A DNA stretch of 64,000 nucleotides, taken from assembly GCA_009792885.1 (NCBI GenBank), contig WMCF01000016.1:13001848-13065847 (forward strand), in the 5' to 3' direction. How positions within the stretch are numbered: the stretch's first letter is position 1; every line of letters starts with the position of its first letter. Both the position numbers and the translations under genes were made by a program. This document shows positions 1 to 13,005 of the stretch, piece by piece. Below the pieces are notes generated by a model. That model saw nothing but the letters and a program-made list of their open reading frames with translations, was not told the origin of the DNA and searched no databases. The stretch is from Eremophila alpestris peregrina (taxonomy: Eukaryota > Chordata > Aves > Passeriformes > Alaudidae).

Positions 1-3000
1 TACTACCCTCAACAGCACAGCAAGGACCTACTACACCTTTTTTATTTTTTTTTAAGGCCAACTGAGCATGCTGTTTCAGTAATTCACACCAAATAACATT
101 TTGCTCAAGCAAATTCTGAGTTTGACAGAAAATTCCAAAGCCCAATGCAAAGAAGTCTCATGATTTCTACTCACTTTACTTCTTGAAGTGCTTCAGAAAT
201 GCTGTCATGCCAGAATAGTGTGACAAAGTCCCATACTCAGCCACCCATGAGCTTGCCTTCTCTATTAAGTTTATCTTATCTATTGAATGCTTTAAGTCAG
301 AACCACGTCAAAGCAGACATTTCAAGAACTCTGCATCATGAATTTCCCCAGCTCTCTCTGGTGAGTGAGAAGCTACAGGAGCCTGAAGAAGCTGCCCAAT
401 TAACATTCCACTTTGGATGATCTTGCTCCATTTTGCAACTGTGATGTATCTGAGCTATTTATAGCAAGTAGCTCACTCACAGCATATACATTACTAGCAG
501 ATACTTGTTTTCCTTCTTGTTTCATTACTATTTTTCCAGTGAGATTGCTGGTAGCAGCACACTGTGATCCTGCTGAGAACACCCACGTGCTTGCTGCTCT
601 ATGCAGTTGCTTCTGTAAAACCCATAGACTTGCCTAAAACTCAGCTCAGGAAATAAATGTTAACAAGTTGTCATTCTTAATTCTTGCCTTCAAGGGGATC
701 TTAGAACATGGACTTGGCAGCTCTCTAGTTATGCTACACTGAGATGCCTTTATGTAATATCACTTATTACTATTAGAATCTTTAACCAAAAAGGACAAAA
801 TAAGCATAATTTCTCTTTCCTGGGATATTGAAAGTAAATCTCCTTATGCTCATACTTCTTCTAAATATGCAGAAATAGCTCTTTAAAAAGAGGCCAATAA
901 GAAGATTTGTGTATGTATTTTTATCATTGCATAATAAGCATCACTCTACAAGACATTTTTAGTGAAGGAGCTGGTATTGAATAAGTAGAGATTTTAAAAG
1001 TCACTCTCTGGCTGATTCCACACTTCTTGAGGAAATATCTGGATAATGCCCAGGAACTCTTCCCTCTATTTCTGCTCACGATGCCACCAAGGGAAGGGGC
1101 TGATCTCCCCAGCTGAGCCAGGTGAGCTGCAACGCTGCCATTTGCTAATGGCTGCAGTCTGCAAGTAAAACTAATGAACATAATGAAACTACACACATTC
1201 CCTGCAATTCACTGCATAAGCAATGGAAGCAATTACTTTCGATTTCTGGTCACTGCTAGCACAACACACAGGTCCTTGAAGATTGCAGACTCATTCTTAT
1301 GCTGCATCAGCCTCGCAGAGGAACGTGGGCACATTATCATTTGAAGAGGCCTAACAATGGTCGGGGGATATATTCAACTGCTACTTGTGTATCTAATAGG
1401 CACATTGTACAGCATCAATGGATGAAATTGTCCACATGCTTTTCTGTGAATACAAATATACTACTACCAAGAATGTCAAACAAATTAGAGCTGAAATAAC
1501 ACTCGATGCACAGAAAAATTGAATAGGGGGGACATGAACCACTCACAGAATAAAATGGACAAAGTAATAGAATTTGTAAATGTAAATCTGCATAGTGAGC
1601 ATTATACTTAAAGCCTCTAAAATTACTGGCAGCTGGGAGCACTACAGCATAAGTTTGCTGAGCTCCCCAGCAGCAGCAGAAAAGCACTGCACTGCTGTTC
1701 ATGAGCTCCTCTGTAGACTCAGAACCAGCACCAATGGCATCTGCAGGGATAATGCAGAGCCCTCTTCAGCTGAAGGGTGTCTTGGTTTGATGCAGGATTG
1801 GAGGAGAATTCTTTGAAGCTTTCAAAAGAGCCCAGAAATTCCTGAAAGGAAAGTGACTGATAAACACCACAGAAGTGATCAAAGACATTGTTGGCTTTGT
1901 GGTTGACACAGCATTATGTGAGAGCACATGACAAATCTAAGTGGTGCAGTGGGAAATTAAGTTCCAATATGAAAGAAGTCTGCAGGGAAAGAGAGATTAC
2001 ATAGTCAGAATCACACCAAGTGATCCATCAGCACATGTTCCACCCAAACCTCATCCCCCCTCCTCTTGTATTCCCTCTTTCTATTGACAATGCTCTATAA
2101 TAACAATTCATGTTCCTACAGGAAAAAAACCTGAATAAGTAGCTCTCCATCTATTGCCTCTCACCATTCTGCATTTCCTACTAACAGCTGTAAGTTGTAT
2201 AAATATGATGGCTAATACTGGGTTCATTTCAGACTGAAACTTTGCTTCTTATCTGAACTCAAACTGCTCTCTGTACCCAGGCCATAAACATCCAGTGCTT
2301 AGCTTGGCCATGAAGACACATCCCAGGATCTTTGCATTGAATTAATCTATGGAAAAAGGGTGAAGCATTCAGTCTGCCATTGCAGAGAGTTTTCAGTTTA
2401 AAAAGATTTTTCTTCATATTTCTCAGTGTCGGAACAAGTATTGAAAGTCAGAATCTTCATTTATAAAACTCCTAACTATAACAGTTGAGCAGGACATAAA
2501 ACTATCAGAGAATATAATTCAAGGGAAATAAAGGCTGTAGAATTTAGAGAGTTTAAATTTGAGTAACAGAAATAAAATGAAAATCATTAAGTCACAAATA
2601 GAAGTTTCTTCCTTTTATACTCTACATTTTTAAGCAAAGAGTTTTGAGGATAAAGGCAACGGATGGCAAGAAAAATCAATCCATAATTTTGTGCAAATCA
2701 GAAAACATGTACATGTTCAAGAACCACTTAATCTGAAAAACAGCTGCTTTTCCAGATGAGATATTTGAGACACAATCACTGCACTTGAGAGGAGGATGTC
2801 TAGTACTAGTAGCAGGTGTCTTGCAAAACCAGTCCTTTGTGAAAGATCTTCCTCTGGAAGGACCTGGTTAAACCAATGCTCACATAATTCTTTTTAAAAA
2901 TGGGTCTGGCCTACAAAGTTCTAATAGCTAAGATGCATCAGGGTTTAGGGATCCAGGCATTTGATTCAGCCTCAAATATATGTTTTGTGGAATACTCTGA

Positions 3001-6000
3001 CAAGCCAGAAGTTGTTAGTCCAGTAACAAAAAGGAAAAGAATTCCAAGTCATATACAAGCACGCTAAAAATGAACCCTGGATTCTTCTCTGGAAAATAAA
3101 AGGCCAATGTATAAAAGCAAATAGTATTCAAAAGCCTAATCTGAATGAAAACTTTCAAATGAGAAAGCTTTTCCACTTCATCCCTTCATATTTTGCCCTT
3201 CAGATCACAAGATGATGCACTAGCATTGCAAACCTAACCAGTCTTTAGGATGCAAAATTATAGCTGCCTCCCTTTGAAGGACAACAAATGTAACCCTGTG
3301 GAAATCTTTAAAATACATCAAAAAGGGCTCCCTGCTATCCCTTCTTAGGGTCTTACTCATGCTGCCATCCTGTGACAAAAAACAGTAAACGCAAGAAAAA
3401 AGTTCCACAGAAGAATCCCAGACCATTATCAAAACACTTCTGAAATTCCTTCCCGTTTTTTAAGCTTAGAAGAAAGTCTTGCATTAACATAAAACTTCAA
3501 AATATGATGCCTTAAAGGTGTGTGTAATTGCTTTGCCATTTTCACAGTGAAAAACTGACACTTCTCCTGATCTCTATTACAGAAATTGTCACAAAAAGGA
3601 GGAAAAGCTACTAAATAGGTCAGGCTAATAAAATGTTATTATGGATCCCACATGATTTTGGTTTTGTCTGTTATAACAGTGCAACAAGTAACTGTTGTAT
3701 TGCATTAAATAGCTGATCCAGCTCCTGGCAGGTAGCATTTCCTTGAAACACCTTGCCTCATGGCAGAGTGTCAGGAGATTAAACTGCTTCTCCTGACTTG
3801 ATGAAATAAAGTAGCCATAGCACACGAAATGAGATGGAACTGGAAAATCCCCACGTTGGGCTGAGCACTCCTGAGGACAGGAGCACACAAAGAGCCAGAG
3901 CTTAACTGAATATCCTCAAGGTGTTTCAGTTATTCCTAATGTTAATAAATCCCAGAAAGACAAGAAATTTTCATGAGATTTGGTTGGGTTTTTTTCTGTG
4001 TTGACCAAGTTTATTGCATGAAACAGGACAACCAATTTTTTAAGAAAGGATATGTCAAAGATACAAAATGTTTAGGCAATTGCAGGAATGCTGAAGGGTT
4101 TATTCTTAAAAGTTGAGATAAATCACCTAAAAATTCTGGCTGGCACATGGCTCTGGTTGAAGAGAACCTTCTGAAGGCTGGAATCAAGTGCCAGAAAATT
4201 TTCATCCTCTTAGTTGGAGGAGAAGGGCAAATTATCCTCAGCAACCAAAATAGATTAATAAAATGGTAGAAAATGAAATATTGATCAGTCTGTAAAACAT
4301 GATACTTTGCCTGTTTGCAATTGTTCTAATTTGCTTGTTAATACCCATCTATTTCTTATTATTCCAACCAGATGAGAAAGGCTCAGCAAAGAAACACAAA
4401 AGAGAGTGGAATCTGAAGAGAGGAACTTTTCAGGCAGCTCACCCACAAAGAAGCAGGGCTGAAGTGAGTGCTGGGGGGGAGGGCTTTGTCATTAATTTGA
4501 TTCCAGCTAGGAAGGGTTAAGCTTATTGTAGTCCAGGTAAGGATCTGCTCATAGACAAAATGTGGTCTGGACTGAGAGCTGGACCCCAAAGATTCCTGGC
4601 TGGGACTATCAGGCTGTACAAACAAGATTCCCAGTGTGGCTTAACACCCTCTGGCACTCTTGCAGTTTATCTTTTAGTATCAGCCAACTTACTAAAAGCC
4701 AGTTGTGTACAAGACAAATATATTTACCTTTGGTGAGAGGAAAAAACTAAAGAAGGACTTAACTATGCCTAGACAAAGGGATAAATACCTACTGTTGTCT
4801 TACTGTGCTGCCATTCCCAGTTCCAGAACAGAAGAGCTGAGGAAATGAGCATTCGAGCAACACTGACCTTCAGAAACACATTTTCCTATGTGTCTGACAC
4901 ACAACAGCCAGCACATATCAAAAAATATAAGATACTTCATTAAAAGATCCTCCAATGATTAAAACTTTAATCTTAATTTTATTGAAGTTGTAATCAAGAA
5001 TTACTTCCCTTTGAGCAGTTGTTTTGAACCCTGTTTCAAAAGCATTTAGAGCAAAGACTCCTCAGAAGGCAGCTCAGCAGATTTGGGGCAAGACATGGTC
5101 ACCATGAGACACCTAGCTCCCAAAACAACCTACAAACTCCATTTCCAGCTCTTTGCTTTTCCACTATCTTCCCTCTAATGTCAGCTACACACCCAACCTT
5201 AGCAATAAGAGGAATCCACAAGTCAAGTTTCCTCAACAATTTTCTGGTTTGCTTTGTTTAACCACACGAAAAAAAAGTGAGAGCTTTTTCTACCTCTAGC
5301 CCATCCTCCCCCAATATATACCAGTGACTGTTTTTAGGATTTTGATTTTTTTAGTGCTCCTTATTCCTGACCACCTGACACAGCAGCAGCTCTGGGCTAT
5401 GCAGTTCCCTAGACAGTGGCAAAGCACTACTAAAATACCACTTCTACATGGGACTGGATGTACATGGTTTAAATACCAAATTACCACTTTGTTCAACAGC
5501 TTATAAAACTTCAGGTAAAAACAAAAATAAACCTCAAACAAAAAGAAACACACACAAAAAATAACTAAGTAAAGCTAAGATCTCATTCACAGCATGCTGT
5601 GGGCAAATCAGATGTCCTTGGGGGTGTTGCTTATTTTTTAACTCTCATTCTTTCTATTTTTCATTTACAAGTAGGCAACAACTTTATGGGAAGGCAGCTG
5701 CAAAGGATACTTTTATATGGAAAGGAATTGTTTCTTTACAAGGTCAAGAAAGAATCCAGACAGTATCTTACAAAAAAACCCCAAAACAACAATTAAATCC
5801 TGCTCTTAGAACATCAGACAAGAGACTTGGCTTGTTTAGGACAATGAACAATGTTATCCAACTTCACCTACTGCCTTCCTCCTTTACCTCTCTAACTCAT
5901 AATAAACAACTGTGAATGTTTATGTAGCACAACAAAGCAAACCTCTGTTCACAATTTCTCCACATTTCAGAAAAACAGAGTAAGGAAGGGTTTTTTCATG

Positions 6001-6859
6001 CCTGGACAAACACCACCTGCAATACAAGCTCTTGCTGCAGTGCTTGGGTATTTTTATCTCTGCACAGGTAGAGCAATCCTTGAATGTATAATGAATACAT
6101 GGCAGGGGGGGAATCTGTACAGGTGGTTTTTTTCTTATCAGCCTTTTTCTTGTTTTCCTGGATAACCATGTTATAAAAAATAAAAAAGTTTTCCTTGTAA
6201 ACCTTATCCAGACTTGGAATCATATCACAATTCTACTATATGATTTAAGGACTATTTAGACAGAATATACAAAGGATAGGAAACACAGTGCATAACTCAT
6301 TAATGATAAACTTCACCATCTCAGACAATAAGGTGCATTCAAATGGCTCTATATCTTTTTTTACCTAATCTCATAATGCTTTATACTGCTACATAATACA
6401 GTCAAATGGAATACAAGGTTTTCCAAGATTTTGGGGAGTTTTGTTTCTTAAGGGTGGCATTAAGCTATGTGTATATATATATAAGATACCTTGTAAAATC
6501 AATCAACAGCAATGATAGTAAAGATGGAACTGGAATTTTAAATATGCAATCGAAAAATAGGCATAAAACTACATGAATGCTCTTGTTACCCCTCTCTAGA
6601 GCAGTAGTTAGCCTGCAGTTGTAAAATCCTACAAACAGTGCCTCTTTAGATGAAGGTGCCATTTAAAAACAGCCAACTAGACCAGTTCCTTTCTGCAGCT
6701 ATAGCAAATCATGACCTTGAGCTGTTTCATGCACCATGAACAAGCAGAGAATAATCTGCACTTCCCAGATGAAATCACATTCCACAGCCAAGAAGCTCTA
6801 GACTAAATGCAGTCAGAACCAAGGGGCATTTAGGAGTGAATGACACTGGCAGAGACAGA

Positions 6860-7026
6860 GAGGTCCGTGTTTAGCAAGTGATAGGGCAAAAGGGAACAGG
6901 CTCAAGTTGCACCAAGGGAGGTTTAGATTGGATATTAGGAAAAATTTTGTCACTAAAAGGGTGGTCAAGCACTGGCACAGGCTGCCCAGGGAAGGGGCAG
7001 AGTCACCACCCCCACAGGGATTTTAT
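6860..7026 (+). mobile_element. CR1 LINE fragment (3' region, end truncated)
   Basis: Plus-strand sequence follows the conserved CR1 3' region: gtgataggg, ctcaagttgcacca-gggagg, ttggatattaggaaaaatttt, cactaaaaggg, then ggcacaggctgcccagggaa and gagtcacca. CR1 is a non-LTR retrotransposon dominant in birds. The usual 3' tail with short terminal repeats is missing, and no reverse transcriptase frame is present. This is a dead, diverged copy in intron 2. Confidence 0.9.
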
Positions 7027-9652
7027 GTACATCAAGGTTAACTTTTATATTTCTACAAATAGGTACTGGGGTATTTCCAAGAGGTACCAACAGCTTTACT
7101 ATATGTGTATGTGTATTAAAAAATTCAGTTAATACACAGAATTAAAATTGAAAACAGGATTAAATAAATTGTATTATGAAAAAGTCATTTATTATATATC
7201 ATAAGTCTGAAGCAAGGACAGATGATTTTGGGGGGAAGGCAATTAAATGTATTAGAAATTACAAATTGGAAAATACAACTAAATGCTTAAGGCAAAAGAT
7301 ATGTTGTGTATCAAGCCACTCATTAAAAAGGGACAAAAAAGCAATTCCTTGTACGTGACACAAGGACAGAGAATTGGTGTCACTGGAGGATTGGCAGCTC
7401 CTGTGGGAGGCAATGAACAGAAGAATTAAGAAGTGAATATTTTGAAATCAGTAGGTGAGAGAATCTCATTTTATTGTTCCCCTCCAAGAAATGGGATTCT
7501 ATTCCAGTCACTTTTCCTTTTAGGCAATTAAACAAGGAAACAAAAGCCATCTTTCACTTCTAACCTCCTACCCACCAAGGAGAAAAAGTGGAAATCAGCA
7601 ATGTATATATTCTGCAGTGAAATAAATTACAGCACGACTTAATGCAAAGCCATCAAGAAGATTTATAATTACTCTTCATATTTAAACCACAATGTTTTCC
7701 TAGTCTGAAGAACATTGCCCCCTCAAACATTCTCCACCTCTTTTCCAAGAGAACACGATTTCATCACAGAGAACAGTCTCATTACTGTGTATGGGTATTG
7801 TGAAAATAAAAGAAAACTACCAGATTGAAGATCCAATCCTTTTACAATTTATACAAATTTCAGCATTCCAAGAGCTGGTTTAAAGGCTTGTAAAGCAGCA
7901 GTCACAGTCAATGCAGACCTGCTCATATATCCCAGATACATGTGGAATTTTTTTTCTCCCTTAATTACCTGCCAGTCAATTCTTTTCTTCTTCTCATCAT
8001 TTCTCATCAGCAGTGATGATTTTAGCCCTAGACCATCAACAGAGACTCTGCTATTTTTTGACAATAATTGAGGCACACAACACTTGAGACAAGAACTTTT
8101 CATTAAAAGCTACCCACAAACGACCTGACTTCAGGCACAGGGCTGCTGCAGAGGTGCCACTCACATCAGCAAGGGAAGTGCCTCCCATCTGTGCTGGCCT
8201 CAATCGACCCTGAGCTGTTGTGCATTCAAATGTTATGGTAATCAGTTTACTCCCAAATTAGACTGAAATAATGACATTAATCCTGCACACACCTTGTTTT
8301 CATTCAGGCTCCTAAGCCTTTGCAAACAGATGCTAAAAATGCCAATAGATGGTTCTCTTTTTTTTGGACACCATTGTTATATATGCAAAGTTACTGATGA
8401 TTGACCTGTTCAGCCAACTAGATCAATATCAATCCATACCTACCTGTGATATCTGACCCCATTTTATTAAAAAAAAAAACCACCCAACTTACAAAACAAA
8501 GAGTACCACGCCTATTAAAACATCCCCACAGAAGCAAATTTTGCACAGAAGTTGCCATCAAAACATTTTTCAACTGCAGACAGAAAGGAGCACTTTCCAC
8601 ATTTTTACACACATGGAAAAATGCATTTCAGAACTGAATTGCACAAGGTTAATCACCAGGTCAGGGGCAAACTAGAACTGTAGGGGTTTTTTGAAGGCTT
8701 TGAAAGCAGGAGAATTATTTAATTCAGCTTAATGGCTGCACTAGACAATGAACATATCAACATTTCAGCCAAGATGGGAAGGAATCATCTCTGCCAACCC
8801 ACAGGTTAAATAAGGCTGAAAAACTTGCTGTGAGTGAAGTCCAAGCCACAGAACAGCCTGCCTGGTTTTCTTGTCCTTTCAGTCACATCAGAAAAACCTG
8901 GGCTTTTACTAGACTCTGGAGGGGAAGGGACCCCAACAGGCAGAGAGGATTTGTGTGAAGAATGGGAATTCTGTACTTTTCAGGACATTATTATTTAGGT
9001 TGTGCATTTTACTAAAGATTCTTGAGAAGAGCTGAGTTAGCAGCTGCTTTTGTCTGACAAATTATGTTCAGAATAATTAGAGCTTTCAGTAATTCGACTC
9101 CTGTATATTTATAAACCAAGATAAATAAGCAGCATGCAATCAGATAAATATGGTCTACATGAATAATACTATACACTGAGGTTTGATTTACTCCAACTCA
9201 TAAATATAGGTCCCAGTCCTTTATATAATGCTGTGCTCTGCCATCCTTTTTCAGACAAAATTCCCTAGACATCTTGCAATGCTGAGGAAGTTCTCCTGAA
9301 CAAATATATATCTACATTAACAACATTCTTAAGGTGGACTGGACAGAAGCAGTGCCAATTTATGAAGGCAGCTGAACTCTATTTCTATGACACTGGGGTT
9401 GTGCAGAATAAAGGGCTTTGGCAAAGCAATCTACAAAATTTTTAAAATGTTTAAGCCTTCCAGTTTTAGCATTTGAGAAGCAAAACACAAAAGTCAGAAT
9501 TACGTCATTACTAAATCCAGTTTAATTTCAGATGCTTTTCCTGACTTGAAATTTACATTTCTTAGCATATACTTTCTTCTTATTTTTAGTTCTTGACTGA
9601 AGTTTTAAATCACTTATCCACTCAAAAAAAGTAAGCTTGCCCTTCCATGACT

Positions 9653-9669
9653 TATATATATATATATAT
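9653..9669. repeat. (TA)n microsatellite
   Basis: Alternating T and A over 17 bases, in intron 2. Confidence 0.95.
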
Positions 9670-12600
9670 GTTATTTATTTAATAGATTTGTCAAAAATAA
9701 TCAGCAGAATATAGATATTTCCTGCATTTCATACAAATTTATTTCTTCTCCAGTTTTCTTAAAATACAGAGAAAAAAACAACTCTCTTCAGTCATTCCGC
9801 TGCTTCATTTCTGATGTGTTGTCTTCCTCTTCATTTTGCTTTCATTATGTGTCCCTGATCTCACCTTTAGCTGGGTTTTGAGCCTGCAGAAGCTTCCTGA
9901 TGCTGACTCCTTTCTGCAAAGCTTGCCTCCCCCTTCATGACAGAATTGCCCTTTGGTTTTGGGGGGAATTCTGTCCCTCCCACCCCATTTCTGCACCTGC
10001 CATCCAAGGCACAACAAATTATATTGGCTGTTACTGGGGAAATAACCACCCCCTCCCTCCAATGGCATTCACAATGCATAGTGTGCACTAATAGATCCTA
10101 ATCTAGTTATTCTTCCTTTTAAGGGTTCATGCATCATAATTTAATGAAAGGGTTTTAATAAAAACAGCTGTATTTGCAAAGCCTTCCCCTATTCTTAGGT
10201 ATAAAAGTATTACTAAGATATTACTCATTTTATTTGTGCATGATTTTCTCAGGTGACCAGATCCTTACTGCAGCATTATGATTACAGCCACTAAAGGAAG
10301 AGAAAAATGACATTAACAGCAAAAATTTCCAAAGGAAAAAAGCAATGGCTGTAAACAAGTGGGAGGAAAGAGAAGGACAGTGACAAAAAACATGAAAGTA
10401 AAATTTCTATGGTAATTGAAATGTAGACAGAAATAACCAGACTCATAAATGATAAATAGAATTGCTCAATTACCAATTTAGCTGCATTTAACAATTGTGA
10501 ATTTGATTCCAATGAGAGTCTTGTTGGTTGGATCTTACTCAGAAGAAAACCAGAACAGGTCAGAAAAAGTCTGAAGGCTCCAGACAGGGAAAAGTAGTGC
10601 AGAACTGTAGTTATGTGGAAAATGGATAATAAGAAAGAAATACCAGAATGGAAAAAACTATAAGGGAAAGAAGAAAAGGTTTGCAAATTTGCAAATTACT
10701 TTCTGATATCAGCAGAGCACATCACCTTGTATTCAAAGCAGAGCAGGGATTCATCCTCTGACAAAAAAGGGTTCAATCCCATTTGCCAGGGCAATGCCAT
10801 ATGGAGATTCATTGCCAGCTACAGACACCAAATACCAACAACAGGAAAAAGTGAGTTTTTATCAATTTTGTAGTTATTCAGGACTGTTACAGGAAACCAT
10901 TTATTTTTAAGTAGTGCAAGAAATTATATTTAAATAGTGTGTTAAAATTAATGCCTCGTAGCCCTCAGAGCTGATCCATTCCACTTCCCTCTTTTTCCAT
11001 ATCCATATGCTAAGGGTGTTCTTCACCAGCCAATTCTCTCTATATGCTAAACTCTCTATAATGAAGTGCTGCCCCTAATTCCAATCCCACAGCTTTAAAA
11101 TTTGAGGGAAAAAATGAAATATTACTAGACCCATATTACATGGAAAAACAGGAAAAGATGCCTCCAGTTGGGGAGAGGGGGAAGTTTCACTTGCAGTTTT
11201 AATTTTCAATTTAAGGTTTCTGGCACTCTCCATGAAATCCTGCCACCACTGTGTGCAGCAGATTGTCTGTGTCATCACAGGTTAAATTAGCATTGTGCTT
11301 AAGGACTGCACTGAGTTCTGGCCACCAAGATCACAGGACTTAAGAGAACCATCAAGAAATGGTTATCACAGCCCCGGGATAAAAGCCAGATATATCTATA
11401 CATAAAAAATTAGAGCTGACCAACAGAAATTCTCCAGTTTTCTTTCATTCACACTCCTCTCCCTCAGAAATGTTTCACTGGGGATGCCAGAATTTATCCC
11501 TACTTTTACTGTAAAGCTGCATTACAGTTTGTAATCAGTGTCTGTCTGAAATGTGAATACCCAGATTGTTTTTGTTTCATGCCATCTATAAGATCTCTCT
11601 CGTCGTACTTTGATGAAGAAACAGCAGAAAACATTATAAAAGGCACAATGTGTGTAGGGGGTAATAAATCTGCTGGATGCAGATAGTCAATGGCTGCAAG
11701 TCATAATCTAAAGCTTTGCTCTTAGCCTCCTACCAGTTTTCATTATCAGTAGAAATTGCTATTAATGTAAAATGATAGCATCGTGTCCAAACAGCTCAGT
11801 ATTCATCCAGCTGTCAGAAAATGATAGACATTTAGCTTCAAGGTAAAGTCAAAGTTTGAATGTTCCTGCTTTTTATCTCTGAAGCTTTGTTACTTTAGAA
11901 GATAATTATCTAATTTTGTGACCGATGATGTGTTCCCAATACATCAAATTTTAATACCCATAGTATGTAGATTTTTTTGTGTGAGTGTTTTTAAAGTTAG
12001 CAATTTTAGATAGCTTGACACAAAATCTTCAAAGGATATTGAATGGCCAAGTATTGAAATGGGACCTGGAGGAACAATGAGAACCCTGCCTCCTGGGGCC
12101 CTGATCAGAGTTTTCATAATTGTGCATTCCAAACAGCATTTTTACTGTTCTATTACCTAACAGGCTACTGGTACTATGACTGCATAATTCTGAATCCCAC
12201 TTTTTAGGAAAGCAAGTCAAATCCTTGTTTGTGTATAAAAGCACAAAGAAATCCCTTGACAGCTACTGTAGAGTAAAGTAAAAATAGATAATAAGACATA
12301 AAACCTTTCACCAGCTGACAGACTCTTTTTGTACAACACTAAGTTCACTTAAGATACTGGGGGGGATAAAGACAGGAAAAGAATTGGCTAATAAAGCAAC
12401 TGGGAACTAAATGGCTTGTCTTAGCCCTAGATTAGAAAATAAATTCCTGTGTTACCACGACAAATTAAAAAGTCTTCTCCTATTCATGCAATCAGCTAAG
12501 TGGGAATTACTCTTGAGACTTCATAATTATGAGAATGGTTACATATTCCTTTTGTGAGTGGTAAAAAGCCCATCTGAATATCAAACAGCAAAGAGCTCAG

Positions 12601-12723
12601 TTTAAGAGTCCATAAAGCTACTGAGAAGGATTTTAAAATAACAGGTTAGAAAAAGTGTTGAGACCTGATGAAGCAACTAAAAAACTCCATAATGCTGACT
12701 ATGACTGGGGCCTCAGGGATGCC

Positions 12724-12801
12724 TGCCATGACACAGTGCTGTGCCTTCCTGCCATGACACAGTGCTGTGCCTTCCTGCCATGACACAGTGCTGTGCCTTC
12801 C
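12724..12801. repeat. 26-bp minisatellite, three perfect copies
   Basis: The unit begins TGCCATGACACAGTGCTGTG and is followed by CCTTCC. Copies start at 12724, 12750 and 12776 and are identical. The core CACAGTGCTGTG is itself nearly palindromic. It lies in intron 2 of CACNA2D3, just 5' of a CR1 fragment. A small open frame across it is an artefact of the repeat. Confidence 0.97.
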
Positions 12802-12904
12802 CATGCCTCCCAGGAGGTCATGAAGATGATGAACAAACAATATTTAGGGAGGTAGAAGTGACACTCAGCAGTCAAATTGAAATGTGAAGTTCCAGCTCAA
12901 GTAA

Positions 12905-13005
12905 GTTCTTGTCCAGACTTGAGACAAGCATTGGAACCAAAGAGGTTGTGGTGCTGCTGTCCTTGAAGGTTTTGAAGATCAGACTCAAAGACCCAAGAAG
13001 TCTGC
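12905..13005 (+). mobile_element. degraded CR1-like fragment
   Basis: The stretch containing gcattggaaccaaagaggttgtgg and ccttgaaggttttgaagatcagact resembles the CR1 3' segment (…ggttgtggagtctccatccttggaggttttcaag…), with many differences. It is short and has no terminus. The call rests on family resemblance only. Confidence 0.55.

Noticed and set aside
10291..10686. 131-codon minus-strand open frame rich in F, S and L
   Set aside because: Composition follows from purine-rich plus-strand sequence. There is no family resemblance and it lies within intron 2.
10766..10780. tRNA B-box-like GGTTCAATCC
   Set aside because: No A-box at the right distance and no cloverleaf arms can be drawn around it.
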